Part shown: positions 16,465-25,498 of the stretch, in pieces
Position numbering within the stretch: the stretch's first letter is position 1
How the letters are laid out: the number at the start of each line of letters is the position of its first letter
Source of the DNA: Alphaproteobacteria bacterium
Lineage (GTDB): Bacteria > Pseudomonadota > Alphaproteobacteria > DSM-16000 > Inquilinaceae
DNA: 64,000 bases
Assembly (NCBI GenBank): GCA_028281925.1
Contig: JANQIX010000006.1
Span: 186,001 to 250,000 of the forward strand
Direction of reading: 5' to 3'
Position numbers and translations under genes: made by a program
The notes under the pieces: generated by a model
The model's database searches: none
Told to the model about the DNA's origin: nothing
Seen by the model: the letters and a program-made list of their open reading frames with translations, nothing else

Positions 16465-17355
16465 ATGCTGAACGGCCGCGACCTGACGATTGCAACGCTT
16501 CTGCGCGTGTTTCGCGGGCGCATGTCCCTGACCTGGGGCATGATCCTGTGCGAAACCAGCCTGATGGCGCTGATCCCGCTGTTCATCGGCTTCGCCATCG
16601 ACGGCCTGCTGGCGGGAAGCATGCAGCCGCTGTGGCAGCTGGCCGGGCTGATGGCGGCGCTGATCGTTGTCAGCGTCATTCGCCGCGTCTACGACACCAG
16701 GGTCTACGGCACCATCCGGGTCGCGTTGGGCAGGGCTCAGGCAGCCCGGTCCGCGCACCTGCCGGTTTCGGCGCTGAACGCCCGCCTCGGCATGGGGCGA
16801 GAGCTGGTTGATTTCTTGGAAGAGACGCTGCCTCAGGCCATGGCCGCGGGCGTTCAGTTGTCGATTGCCGTCATCGTCCTCTATGCCTTCTCACCGGTCC
16901 TGGCGCTGGCAGGCGGTGTTGCGGCATTCGCCATGGTGGCTATCTACGCCCTGTTCCACCGGCGCTTTTTTCGACTGAACGGCGCCCTCAACCATCAGAC
17001 TGAGCGACAGGTCAGCATCCTGACAAGGCGCAAGGCGAGGCCGACGCTTGCGCACCTCCTGCGCCTGCGTCGACTGGAAGTGCGGATATCGGACACCGAA
17101 GCTGTCCTCTATGGCGCAATCTTCGTCGTCCTCTTGGGTCTGATCCTGTTCAATCTCTGGTTCGCGACGGCCGAGCTCAGCATCACCGTGGGCACGATAT
17201 TCGCGATCGTCAGCTACTCATGGGAATTCGTCGAAAGCGCGCTGGCCCTGCCCGTCACCCTGCAGAGCTGGTCGCGCCTGTCGGAGATCATGCGGCGTCT
17301 CAACACCAGCAGCGGCGCTCCGGCCATGCATGGGCAAGTTCCGGGCAAACCTTAG
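16465..17355 (+). CDS. ABC transporter six-TM domain protein without ATPase domain
   Basis: 296 residues with about six hydrophobic segments (GMILCETSLMALIPLFIGFAI, LAGLMAALIVVSVI, LSIAVIVLYAFSPVLALAGG, AVLYGAIFVVLLGLILFNLW and others) in the type-I exporter pattern. It ends at residue 296 without Walker A, signature or Walker B motifs, and no separate ATPase lies nearby. The TM fold is that of ABC exporters of the MsbA/LmrA type. It begins 37 nt after the RND permease in the same direction, so it is probably in the same transcript. Either an orphan membrane domain that pairs with an ATPase elsewhere or a repurposed membrane protein. The reading frame is intact with no decay visible. Confidence 0.75.
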   Translation: MLNGRDLTIATLLRVFRGRMSLTWGMILCETSLMALIPLFIGFAIDGLLAGSMQPLWQLAGLMAALIVVSVIRRVYDTRVYGTIRVALGRAQAARSAHLPVSALNARLGMGRELVDFLEETLPQAMAAGVQLSIAVIVLYAFSPVLALAGGVAAFAMVAIYALFHRRFFRLNGALNHQTERQVSILTRRKARPTLAHLLRLRRLEVRISDTEAVLYGAIFVVLLGLILFNLWFATAELSITVGTIFAIVSYSWEFVESALALPVTLQSWSRLSEIMRRLNTSSGAPAMHGQVPGKP

Positions 17356-17385
17356 ATCTGCTTCCTATAGCATTCTCAGTTCCGA

Positions 17386-17787
17386 CTACTTGTCTTTCTT
17401 TACATAGTCACAATACATCATGTCATCTTCAAGGATGTGCTTAATAAGCCATCCCTCCAGGAACTTGTTGACCATGTCGCCGATCAGGAAGGGGCTTTCG
17501 GCGGCCCGGCGATAGGTCGTCTTGACGGTGTCCAGCCACTCGATGAAGGCGTGGTGGCCGGCAATATGCTCCTCGATATTCGTGAAGCCGATCTCGCGCA
17601 TTTAGGCCTCCTCGCGGGCGAAGTGCCCTTCGGCGTACTGCTCAAGCTGCCAGAGAATGTCGTCGAGGAAGCCGTCTGTCATGTCGGCCGCCTCCAGTTC
17701 GCGGACCAAGGCAAACAGGCCCTGGTGATCCGCGTCGATCGGCGCGTTTCCGACGCTGTATTCCGATTTCCATTCAAAGCGGGTCAT
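17386..17787 (-). pseudogene. Bacteriohemerythrin split by an in-frame TAA
   Basis: Codons from 17787 down to 17602 encode the first half (61 residues: DADHQGLFALV with His21, and EGHFAREEA with His55 and Glu59) and end in TAA. The same frame resumes immediately with ATG at 17601 for 71 residues (EEHIAGHHAFIEW with His12 and His16; IKHILEDD with His55 and Asp60). Together they supply all seven di-iron ligands of a hemerythrin. Relatives have a hydrophobic residue where the TAA stands (HFxxEExLM), so a TTA-to-TAA change is likely. An AGGAGG sits 5 nt before the second ATG, so the second half could still be made by reinitiation. O2 binding by a two-chain product is speculative. Confidence 0.8.
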
Positions 17788-17797
17788 GGGCGGCGTC

Positions 17798-19084
17798 CTA
17801 TACCAGCCCGAGGGCCAGGACCGGGAACAGGATCAGCAAGGCCAAGCGCAGGATATCCGACAGCACGAAGGGGAACACGCCCTTGAAGATGGCGCCGATG
17901 GGAACATCGGGTGCGACCGATTTGATGACGAAGACATTCATCCCGACCGGTGGGGTGATCAGCCCCATCTCCACCGTGATCACCGTGACGATGCCGAACC
18001 AGACCGGGTCGAAGCCTGCCTCTGCGATCAGCGGGAAGACGACCGGCACGGTGAGCAGCAGCATGGCGATCGCATCCATCACGCAGCCGAGCAGCAGATA
18101 GAGGACCAGCACACAGAACAGGATCGCGTAGGGCGCCAGTTCCTGACTGCGCACGAAGTCGATCAGCGAGTTCGAGATGCGTGAGACGGACAGGAAGTAT
18201 CCGAAGATCTCCGCCCCGATGATCATGAAGAAGATCATCGCCGTCAGGAACAGCGTTTCCTCCAGCGCGTCGCGGAACTCCCGCCACGTCATGCCGCGCA
18301 TCAGCGCGATGACGAAGGCGCCGGCTGCACCAAAGGCTGCTGCTTCGGTCGGCGTGAACACGCCGCCATAGATGCCGCCGATGATGATGCCAAAGATCAC
18401 CCCGAACGGCGCAAACCCCTTGAGGCCGACGATCTTCTCTTTCAGCGTCGTCGGCGTGCCAGGCTGTGCCATGCCGGGATTGATGAGGACGACCAGCGCA
18501 ATTGCCGCGCAGTAGAGCGCCAGTCCCAGAAAGCCGGGAATGATGCCGGCGACGAACATGTCACCGACGGACTGCTCGGTGATCAGCGCATAGAGCAGCA
18601 GCGCGATCGAGGGCGGGATCATAATGCCCAGCGTTCCGCCAGCCGCCAGCGTTCCGGTGGCCAGCGACGACGCATAGCCGCGCTTGCGCATTTCCGGCAG
18701 GGCGACCCGCGCCATGCTGGCCGCCGTGGCCAGGGACGAGCCGGAAATGGCAGCAAACACCCCGCAGGAGGAGACGGTCGCCAGCGCCATGCCGCCGCGC
18801 CATCCGCCGAAGAGCGCCTGCGCGCCGGAAAACAGTTCGGACGACATCCGCGCCTTGGAGGCGAACACGCCCATCAGGATGAACATGGGGATCGGGCTGA
18901 AGCTGTAGCTGGACAGGGTCTCGAACGGGCCGGCATCCAGGATGGCAAAGGCGGCGTTGAAGGTGGTGATCAGGCCGAACCCGATCAGCCCGGTTGCCGC
19001 CATGGCCAGCGCCACCGGCATCCTCAGCGCGATCATCGCCAGCATCCCGGCGATGCAGAGATAACCGATCGTGGGCGCGCTCAC
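17798..19084 (-). CDS. dctM: TRAP transporter large permease (DctM/SiaM-like)
   Basis: 428 residues, about 12 hydrophobic segments, full length for TRAP large subunits. Characteristic sequences are SGSSLATAASMARVALPEM and GTLAAGGTLGIMIPPSIALLLYA (the substrate/Na+ site hairpin), and late VEMGLITPPVGMNVFVI. It carries out Na+-driven uptake of an organic acid delivered by the periplasmic binding protein. It starts with ATGA overlapping the small permease stop. The transported compound is not predictable from sequence. Confidence 0.93.
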   Translation of the reverse strand: MSAPTIGYLCIAGMLAMIALRMPVALAMAATGLIGFGLITTFNAAFAILDAGPFETLSSYSFSPIPMFILMGVFASKARMSSELFSGAQALFGGWRGGMALATVSSCGVFAAISGSSLATAASMARVALPEMRKRGYASSLATGTLAAGGTLGIMIPPSIALLLYALITEQSVGDMFVAGIIPGFLGLALYCAAIALVVLINPGMAQPGTPTTLKEKIVGLKGFAPFGVIFGIIIGGIYGGVFTPTEAAAFGAAGAFVIALMRGMTWREFRDALEETLFLTAMIFFMIIGAEIFGYFLSVSRISNSLIDFVRSQELAPYAILFCVLVLYLLLGCVMDAIAMLLLTVPVVFPLIAEAGFDPVWFGIVTVITVEMGLITPPVGMNVFVIKSVAPDVPIGAIFKGVFPFVLSDILRLALLILFPVLALGLV

Positions 19085-19590
19085 GGCCGCTTGCCTCGAT
19101 CGGCAATCTGCTCAACGGCGACGACCAGGCTGCGCAGCGCCAGTACCGCAGCGCCGAAGGTGGCGAAGGCGTAGATGTAGTAAAGGGGGATCAGCAGGTC
19201 CTGGCTGGTCTCGCCGCTGCGGAACGTGGCGCCGATGGCTTCATAGAAGCGGATGGTGATGCCCAAGCCCAGCAACGCGAAGCCGATATTGTAGATCCCC
19301 GCCAGCAGCCGCTTGGAGCGTTCCGCCATACGCTCGGTGAAGATGTCGACGACCACCTGCCCACGGCTGACCGAGTAAGGCAGCGCGAACAGCACCATGA
19401 AGAGAAGGCTGTAGCTGACGATCTCCACCCCGCCGCGGAAGGTGAAATCGACGCCGCCTTCGGTCACGCCGAAGACGAAACGGGCGGTGACGTCGACCAG
19501 GACCGACAGAACCATGAAGACCAGCAGCGCTGCGCTGACCTTGTGCATGGCATGGGCGACGCCGTGGGCAACACGGCTTATGGCTTTCAT
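19081..19590 (-). CDS. dctQ: TRAP transporter small permease (DctQ)
   Basis: About 169 residues from ATG 19590 (MKAISRVAHGV); the frame is open to 19659 with Met options at 19617, 19611 and 19608. 19590 is preferred because GGGA lies about 8 nt upstream and only about 15 residues precede the first membrane helix. Four membrane helices (LLVFMVLSVLVDVTARFVFG, FRGGVEIVSYSLLFMVLFALP, LLAGIYNIGFALLGLGITI, IPLYYIYAFATFGAAVLAL). It is the structural partner of the large permease, whose ATG overlaps its stop by 4 nt. Confidence 0.88.
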   Translation of the reverse strand: MKAISRVAHGVAHAMHKVSAALLVFMVLSVLVDVTARFVFGVTEGGVDFTFRGGVEIVSYSLLFMVLFALPYSVSRGQVVVDIFTERMAERSKRLLAGIYNIGFALLGLGITIRFYEAIGATFRSGETSQDLLIPLYYIYAFATFGAAVLALRSLVVAVEQIADRGKRP

Positions 19591-19748
19591 TCCATCGGTC
19601 CCACGGCTCATCGGCATTCGACCGGACACGAGTGTCCAACGCCGCAAATCAGCCCGCAATGTGCTGGCGCAAGGCTGCCGTGTGCAGCAAAGGTGGGATC
19701 TTGAGTTCTTGCTGCCGGGAGGAGAGCGGCCCCTCCTCCCTCATCGCC

Positions 19749-20771
19749 TCAGTCGCAGGAAGCGGCCAGTTCTACGGTGCGGTCGTAGACCGCCTGGCCC
19801 GGCAGGCCCCTGTCCTCAAGCTCGGCGATGTAGGCTTCCGTGACCCCTTGCAGCAGTGGCTGCCACGCCGGGTTGTCGATGCCGTTCTCGACCGTGTGGA
19901 TCGTATGCCCTGCCTCGACGGCCGCTGCACGGCCACGCACGTCAATGGCATCGAACACCGCCCCGGCATTCGCGGCCCAGGTCTGACCGGAGTTGCGGTC
20001 GATCACCTCTTTCAGATCCTCAGGCAACTCGTCGTAGACGTCGTTGTTCATGGTGACTACGAACGCCAGCGTATAGAGGCCGCCAACCTCGGTATGCAGG
20101 GTGGCCAGTTCGTTGAGGCGGAAGACAAGGGCCCCTTCCCAGGGAAGGGAGACGCCGTCGATGACACCGCGTTGCAGGGCTTCGTAGGACTCTGGCGCAG
20201 GCATGCCCACCGGCTGGGCACCGAGCGACTCCAGCAGGCTTGCCACCACCGTGGTGGGACGCCGGATGCGCAGACCGGCCAGATCGGCGGGGTCCCGGAT
20301 CAACGTTTCCGACGTGTGCAGATGCCCAGGTCCGTGGGTGAACAGGAAGAGCGGCCGCGTGTCGGTGAACTCATCGGCAATCAGCCCCTCATCGTAAAGC
20401 GATTGCAGAATGCACGAGCCATGGGCGGCGTCCCGCGCCAGCCCGGGCAACTCGATCAGCTGGCTCAGAGGGAAGCGGTTCGCAGTGTAGCCGAGCACAG
20501 TCGCCGTCATGTCGGCGATGCGGTTGACCACGGCCTCGTACTGCGCGTCGGGCCTGGCCAGCGTCCCCGAAGGATAGACGTCGACCACTATGCGCCCTTC
20601 GGACTCCTCCATCACCGTATCGGCCCAGGCTTGGAACAGCTCCGTATGGGTCGCGGCAACGGCCGGCCAGAAATGTGCGAAGCTTATCGTGGCTTCAGCG
20701 GCGGAGGCCGATGACGGGGTTTGCATCGCTGCGAGCAGACCACCGAGAGCAACAAGGAAACGGCGCTTCAT
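19749..20771 (-). CDS. dctP: TRAP transporter substrate-binding protein (DctP)
   Basis: 340 residues with a clear Sec signal peptide (MKRRFLVALGGLLAAMQTPSSASAA, cleaved after about residue 25). The mature domain has the DctP hallmarks: EGRIVVDVYPSGTLARP, the arginine-bearing segment DLAGLRIRRPT that clamps a substrate carboxylate, and YEALQRGVIDGVSLPWE. It delivers a carboxylated substrate to DctQM. First gene of the TRAP set, and only 33 nt after the last gene of the aryl-polyene cluster, so read-through transcription is possible. Confidence 0.92.
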   Translation of the reverse strand: MKRRFLVALGGLLAAMQTPSSASAAEATISFAHFWPAVAATHTELFQAWADTVMEESEGRIVVDVYPSGTLARPDAQYEAVVNRIADMTATVLGYTANRFPLSQLIELPGLARDAAHGSCILQSLYDEGLIADEFTDTRPLFLFTHGPGHLHTSETLIRDPADLAGLRIRRPTTVVASLLESLGAQPVGMPAPESYEALQRGVIDGVSLPWEGALVFRLNELATLHTEVGGLYTLAFVVTMNNDVYDELPEDLKEVIDRNSGQTWAANAGAVFDAIDVRGRAAAVEAGHTIHTVENGIDNPAWQPLLQGVTEAYIAELEDRGLPGQAVYDRTVELAASCD

Positions 20772-20804
20772 TGTTCGAGCCTCATTGTGGAGCGTAGTTT
20801 CAGT

Positions 20805-22142
20805 TCAGTCGTCAGCCAGTGCCTGGAGCCTTCCGAGATCCTCCGCCGTGATCTTCCCAGAAGGCGAGCGTGGAAGGGCATCGCAGAACGTGATCTTGCG
20901 GGGCAGGAACACCGGATCGAAATGCTGACGCAGGTGGTCCCTGATGGCCGCACGGCAGTCATCAGGGGTCATGGTGGAGCTTGGATGGATCACCGCGACG
21001 ATCGTAAGCTGATCATCCGCCTTGCCGGGCTCTCGCAGGACCACGCCGTCGACGATCCCCGGGGTGTCGACCAGGATGGCATTCAGCGCCCCAAGGCTCG
21101 TCCGTTTGCCGGCAACCAGCACCATGTCGCCCAGCCGCCCCAACAACCGAAACCGCCCATCCGGCTCAAGAGACATGGCGTCGCCCATGGGGACAGGCTC
21201 CGCCAGGTGGGGAGCCTGCGCGATCACCGAACCGTCATGCTGTTCCAGCGTGAAGCCTGCCAGCGGGGTCCACAGATCCCCTTCAATCGTTCGGCGTATG
21301 GCAAGTGACCCCGACTCCGTGCTGCCGTAGACCTCGAAGACCGGGAGGTCGCCCCTCTCCTCAAGGCGCGCGGCCAGCGTCTTCGACAGGGGGGCTGTGG
21401 CGGAGATGATTGCCCGCACTTCCCCGAGTTCCATCACGGCCGTCTCCAGAAACCGGAGATGTGCCGGGCTTGTCACCAGAACGATCGCCTCGATGCCCGC
21501 TTCACGCGCTGCCCGCACGGCCTCTTCCAGGTCGGCCTGAAAGAACACCTGCTCGCCATACTGGGAATGGCGGCCCATAAGACCGGCAAACACAGTCGCC
21601 TCAAGGCCGAACATGTGCTGCGGCGCCGTCGTGCCGACAAACCCGAAATCGGTCGATGCGAGCCCCACGGCCTCAATGATCTTCAGGGTAATCTCGGCGC
21701 CGCCAGCGAGTGTTTCCCATGTCTTGATATGGCGGTTTGGCGAGCCTGTGGAGCCGGACGTGAAGACGTGGACGATCCCGGGAGCGCGCGGGAGTGCCGC
21801 AAACAGCTGTGCCGGATCCTCGGGCGCGTCCGACCGCGGCAATCGCGAGAGCCTAGGCCCGGTGATCTCCATTGCCGCGTCGCCCAGTATCAAGGTCCCA
21901 GAGCTCCCACCTATTGCGGCATCGACCGCCTGCGGTGCAGTTGAAACGGGAAGAATGGTCGTTTGCCCATTCAGCAGGGCAGCTGCCAGCCCCACGACAA
22001 AGCTGTAGCGGTCGCTGAGCAAGTTGCAGATTGAGCCATAGTCTGAAATCTTTTGCTGCAAAAGTGCAACGTCTGCAGCGAATTCCGCACAGCTCCTTCC
22101 ATTCTCCCGGGAGAAGATGAGAACCCGATCCTGGAGAGGCAT
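20805..22142 (-). CDS. AMP-dependent aryl/acyl ligase of the aryl-polyene cluster
   Basis: 445 residues of the ANL superfamily. P-loop-like motif VFTSGSTGSPNRHIKTW, A5-like VYGSTESGSLA, A8-region LGRLGDMVLVAGKR, and a C-terminal PRSPSGKIT with the catalytic lysine. It is shorter than classical CoA ligases, as in aryl-polyene (APE) clusters, where this enzyme adenylates a hydroxyaryl acid and loads it on the cluster's ACP. The stop-to-start distance to the upstream membrane-protein gene is 1 nt. No dedicated phenylalanine/tyrosine lyase or chorismate lyase is in the window, so the aryl starter must come from elsewhere. Confidence 0.85.
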   Translation of the reverse strand: MPLQDRVLIFSRENGRSCAEFAADVALLQQKISDYGSICNLLSDRYSFVVGLAAALLNGQTTILPVSTAPQAVDAAIGGSSGTLILGDAAMEITGPRLSRLPRSDAPEDPAQLFAALPRAPGIVHVFTSGSTGSPNRHIKTWETLAGGAEITLKIIEAVGLASTDFGFVGTTAPQHMFGLEATVFAGLMGRHSQYGEQVFFQADLEEAVRAAREAGIEAIVLVTSPAHLRFLETAVMELGEVRAIISATAPLSKTLAARLEERGDLPVFEVYGSTESGSLAIRRTIEGDLWTPLAGFTLEQHDGSVIAQAPHLAEPVPMGDAMSLEPDGRFRLLGRLGDMVLVAGKRTSLGALNAILVDTPGIVDGVVLREPGKADDQLTIVAVIHPSSTMTPDDCRAAIRDHLRQHFDPVFLPRKITFCDALPRSPSGKITAEDLGRLQALADD

Positions 22143-22143
22143 G

Positions 22144-22785
22144 TCAGATCTCCAGCACCGTCCACGTATCTGGCCGTGTCATGGCACGCATGGTGGCAGC
22201 CCAGGTCTCCGGCCGTCCGTAGCGCCAAGCCGCATATCGGTGAGACAAGACGAACCACACAATCTGCAAGGCAAGCAGCCCGGCGACCACGCCATCCAGC
22301 ACCGCTCGGCTTTCGGGCCAAACCATCGCCAGACCTGCAGCAAGGCCCGTCGCCAGCGAGAGGACCGACCACAGCCAGCATTGGCCGCGGACGAAGCGCA
22401 CAAAGTCTCCCTGGTCCGCCGAGGCGCGGCCCATCATACGGACCAGCTGCAAGATGATTGGGGTGCGCCCCGGAAGTAACCCTCTAGCGAATATCACCCC
22501 CACGCCCGCATTGACTAACGCTATAGCCAAGTAGGGCGCTAAGCGGATGTCGGAGAACAAGACGTTTGCACCAACCGCTGCGAAGATCAGCAGCAGTGAG
22601 AGCGTTACCGACACCAGTCTATTGACACCAAAACGGCGCAACAGCCCCCAAGAGGCAAAGGCCACAATAACAGAAAACAGAACATCAAATTGCCGCACGT
22701 CTACGACAGCCAGCCACAGAAGGATGGACAATAGAACCAAAAGCACTAAGGGTATTGCCCAGACAACCTTAGCCAGATGTCTCAT
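22144..22785 (-). CDS. APE-cluster integral membrane protein (COG4648-like)
   Basis: 213 residues, several membrane helices (WAIPLVLLVLLSILLWLAVV, VLFSVIVAFASWGLL, LVSVTLSLLLIFAAVGAN, WLWSVLSLATGLAAGLAMVW) and the ARGLLPGRTPIILQLVRMM segment found in membrane proteins encoded in aryl-polyene gene clusters. The molecular role in those clusters is not established. It overlaps the ACP gene by 4 nt, so it is translationally coupled. Confidence 0.75.
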   Translation of the reverse strand: MRHLAKVVWAIPLVLLVLLSILLWLAVVDVRQFDVLFSVIVAFASWGLLRRFGVNRLVSVTLSLLLIFAAVGANVLFSDIRLAPYLAIALVNAGVGVIFARGLLPGRTPIILQLVRMMGRASADQGDFVRFVRGQCWLWSVLSLATGLAAGLAMVWPESRAVLDGVVAGLLALQIVWFVLSHRYAAWRYGRPETWAATMRAMTRPDTWTVLEI

Positions 22786-23081
22786 TTCGTCCGATGTTCG
22801 GCTATATGTCTTGTCAGATTGTTCAGTGAACCCAAAATCCGGTGATTCTGCTCATCGTCCGAACGCAGCTTCAGACCATAGTTTTGCTCAACCACAAACG
22901 CTATCTCAAGCGCATCGATCGAAGTCAATCCCAACCCATCGCCGAATATGGGAGCATCCGGGTCGATGGAATCGGGAGTCACTTCTTCGATGGCCAGCGC
23001 CTCTATTATCATTTCCGCAATCTCAGCCCGGAGAGACAAATCAACAGCACCATTCGCCTCGCCGGTTCTCTCGTCATTCAT
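22782..23081 (-). CDS. Acyl carrier protein of the aryl-polyene cluster
   Basis: 99 residues. The phosphopantetheine site is Ser54 in GLGLTSIDALEIAF, the variant seen in APE-type ACPs (GLGLxSIDALE). Helical four-bundle pattern. It carries the growing polyene chain between ligase, ketosynthase, ketoreductase and dehydratase. Canonical APE clusters usually encode two ACPs; only this one is visible here. Its start overlaps the end of the halogenase-like gene by 8 nt. Confidence 0.9.
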   Translation of the reverse strand: MNDERTGEANGAVDLSLRAEIAEMIIEALAIEEVTPDSIDPDAPIFGDGLGLTSIDALEIAFVVEQNYGLKLRSDDEQNHRILGSLNNLTRHIAEHRTK

Positions 23082-24360
23082 ACACGATCTCCTTCTGCGC
23101 GTTCCGCAGGCGAATCAGGTGATAGAAGGTCTTGAACAGCCATATCCGCCAACGAACTCTCGCGCCACCACCGAGATCGCCTGCGAGAAGCGCAACTACC
23201 GCGCGCTCAATGCCTAGGATATTCCGCGGATTGAGGAGCATATCGCGAAAGTGGCGATCATGGATACGATAGATGAACCAAGCCACGTAGTCGAGCCGAC
23301 GACGGATGTCTCGGTCGTATTCGCGCATGATTCTGTCCCGCGCCCGTGGGCGGCGGCGACATTCGAGGATCGCCGCTGCCGCCGATGCCGCGCTGTACAA
23401 AGCAATGTGAACGCCAGTGGAAAAAATCGGGTCGATGAACGCAAATGCGTCCCCCACTCGAATGAATCCCGGCCCATACGTCGCCACGGACCGGTAAGAG
23501 AAATTCCCCGTCGCTTTCAACGGTTCGATGCACTCTGCACCCTCAAGCTGCTTCTTTATCTCAGGATGCTCATGACACCGGGCATAGAAGAAGTCCTCAA
23601 TGCTCCCCTTCCTCGCAGCCAGCATGTTGCCCGGAGTTACCACGCCCACGGATGTTACGCCGTTGAGCAGCGGGATCTGCCAGACCCACCCTTGTGAGAT
23701 CAGATAGATACGGATATTGCCGGCCCTCTCCCCGTCGGCGCGCGGAACGCCGCTGAAATGACCGAACACGGCAGCCGAGGAATTGCGGGGATCGCGATTT
23801 CGTACGCCCATCATGCGAGCGGTCAGCGTGGACCTTCCCGTCGCATCGACGAGGTAACCTGCTTGAATTCGCCGGGTTTCGCCCGTCTCCGCACTGCAGG
23901 TCTCGATCACTGCCGATCCCGGTTCGCAGGAGATCACGTCTGCCGTGGTATCCTCGATGGCGACGGCGCCCGCCTCACGCGCGCGATCGAACAGCGTCTT
24001 GTCGAACTCGGCGCGCCGGACCTGATAGGCATGTGGCGGCGTCCCCGTGAACGCCCTTCGAAACTCGAAGCACACCTCCTTGGAACCATCCTCACTGATG
24101 AATTCCGCGCCGGCCTTGTAGACCCCCTGCTCGCGAACCCTGTCTAGCACGCCAAGTCGCTCCAGGATCGGGAGGCTGTGCGGCAGTAGCGACTCGCCTA
24201 TGTGGAATCGCGGATGATGCTCTTTCTCAACGATGACGACGCTGAGCCCGGCCTCAGCAAGAAGCGTCGCGACCGCGGCGCCGGCAGGTCCCCCGCCGAT
24301 CACCAGCACGTCACAGCTATCTGGAATCGTCTCGTCCGATCGGCGCTGCGATATATGCAT
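23074..24360 (-). CDS. Flavin-dependent halogenase-like oxidoreductase of the aryl-polyene cluster
   Basis: 428 residues. The FAD motif VIGGGPAGAAVA is at about 20-30, RFHIGESLLPHSLPILERLG at 51-70, the candidate catalytic Lys82 in GVYKAGAEF, and WVWQIP at 225-230, matching the WxWxIP signature that separates flavin halogenases from monooxygenases. FIDPIFSTGVHIA is at 308-320. This combination is typical of the pyrrole/phenol halogenase branch that works on carrier-bound substrates. Xanthomonadins are brominated aryl polyenes, and their cluster also has a halogenase-like gene. Halogenation of the ACP-bound aryl starter is therefore a reasonable inference; a simple oxidase/reductase role cannot be excluded. 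It overlaps the ACP gene. Confidence 0.8.
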   Translation of the reverse strand: MHISQRRSDETIPDSCDVLVIGGGPAGAAVATLLAEAGLSVVIVEKEHHPRFHIGESLLPHSLPILERLGVLDRVREQGVYKAGAEFISEDGSKEVCFEFRRAFTGTPPHAYQVRRAEFDKTLFDRAREAGAVAIEDTTADVISCEPGSAVIETCSAETGETRRIQAGYLVDATGRSTLTARMMGVRNRDPRNSSAAVFGHFSGVPRADGERAGNIRIYLISQGWVWQIPLLNGVTSVGVVTPGNMLAARKGSIEDFFYARCHEHPEIKKQLEGAECIEPLKATGNFSYRSVATYGPGFIRVGDAFAFIDPIFSTGVHIALYSAASAAAAILECRRRPRARDRIMREYDRDIRRRLDYVAWFIYRIHDRHFRDMLLNPRNILGIERAVVALLAGDLGGGARVRWRIWLFKTFYHLIRLRNAQKEIVYE

Positions 24361-24362
24361 AG

Positions 24363-25079
24363 TTAAGTCATTCCCCCATCCAGGGTAATCATTTGACCCG
24401 AAAGGTATCCGGCCCTCTCCGAGACCAGAAACCCCACAAGTGCCGCAACCTCTTCAGGCCTTCCGGCTCGGCCAGTTGGTGACAGCTTCACCAGCTGCTG
24501 ATAGTTCTCCAGCTCGCGAGTTGCTGGCGTGTCGATGATCCCAGGGGCAACGACGTTCGCGGTCACGCCCCTTGAGCCGTACTCACGAGACAACGATTTC
24601 ATCAGCGCATGCAGTCCGCCCTTTGCCGCAGCGTAATTTGTCTGCCCGCGGTTGCCCATCACCGCTGCCAGCGATGAGATGGCGACGATGCGCCCCCATC
24701 GGCTCCGCATCATGGGGAAGATGAGAGGTCGCAGCGCAACGAAGAAGCTGTTGAGGTTGACGTCGATCACCTGCCGCCAGTCCTCCGCCCCCATTGCGGC
24801 GAATGGCATGTCCCGCTGCATCCCGACGCAGTGAACCAACACTTGAATCGGCTCGACCTCGACAAGAGAGGCAATCGTATCAAAGGCTTCGGGGGCGCCG
24901 AGGTCGAGCGTCAGTGTCTCGGCGGCACCGCCGGCGGCGGCGATGCGGGCCCGCGTCTCTTCGGCCGCCTGAGCGTGGCGGTTTGCAAGCAGGATGACGC
25001 CGAGGCCATCCGCAGCAAGTTCCTTGGCGATCGCGGCGCCAATCGGACTTGATGCGCCGGTGACGAGAGCCCGTCTCAT
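24363..25079 (-). CDS. 3-ketoacyl-ACP reductase (SDR, FabG-like) of the aryl-polyene cluster
   Basis: 238 residues, classical short-chain dehydrogenase: TGASSPIG cofactor loop at 7-14, catalytic Ser136 region VAISSLAAVMG, Tyr149-x3-Lys153 (YAAAK), and C-terminal SGQMITLDGGMT. It reduces the beta-keto group after each condensation, using NADPH by family precedent. The start overlaps the stop of the dehydratase gene by 4 nt. Confidence 0.92.
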   Translation of the reverse strand: MRRALVTGASSPIGAAIAKELAADGLGVILLANRHAQAAEETRARIAAAGGAAETLTLDLGAPEAFDTIASLVEVEPIQVLVHCVGMQRDMPFAAMGAEDWRQVIDVNLNSFFVALRPLIFPMMRSRWGRIVAISSLAAVMGNRGQTNYAAAKGGLHALMKSLSREYGSRGVTANVVAPGIIDTPATRELENYQQLVKLSPTGRAGRPEEVAALVGFLVSERAGYLSGQMITLDGGMT

Positions 25080-25498
25080 GGGACGATCCGACGCATGGTC
25101 AGCATCGCCTCCCCGCGCACGATTTCGGTCAGTTCCCTTGCCACGGAGAAGCTGAACCGCGCACCGTCGTCGTTGGTGGCAAGCTTGGTCGCAGAAACGT
25201 GGAGCCGCGTGGCCGACGTCACTTCGTGTTCCCTTACTTCGACATTGTGTAGTGCCAACAGCAGCCCTGTATGCGCCCCGCCGACCGCATACAGCGATAC
25301 ATGGGCCGCCGCCGCCTGCGCGCCCAGTTCGACCAGGCTGACCCCCATCAATCGCCCCTGAACGCGGAGCGGATAGGTTGGAGCACTATGGTCCTTCGCC
25401 TCGCAGAATATGCTCTCTTCGCTTGCCCGCAAAATGCGCGCGATCAGCAGCATCGCGCCCTTGTGTGGCGCCCGCGTTAGGCCATCCTCCAAGTTCAT
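25076..25498 (-). CDS. Hot-dog dehydratase (ApeP-like)
   Basis: 140 residues from ATG 25498 (MNLEDGLTRAPHKGAMLLI). The upstream continuation of the frame is an antisense shadow. The P-H-K-G-x-M opening and the LMGVSLVELGAQAAAAH helix are those of the 3-hydroxyacyl-ACP dehydratases found in APE clusters, which create the conjugated double bonds. The overlaps with both neighbours are 4 nt. Catalytic residues are presumably His12 and Glu57 of the hot-dog fold. Confidence 0.82.
   Translation of the reverse strand: MNLEDGLTRAPHKGAMLLIARILRASEESIFCEAKDHSAPTYPLRVQGRLMGVSLVELGAQAAAAHVSLYAVGGAHTGLLLALHNVEVREHEVTSATRLHVSATKLATNDDGARFSFSVARELTEIVRGEAMLTMRRIVP

Noticed and set aside
19632-20714. Plus-strand 360-codon frame opposite dctP
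   Set aside because: Antisense shadow; DctP has a signal peptide and family motifs.
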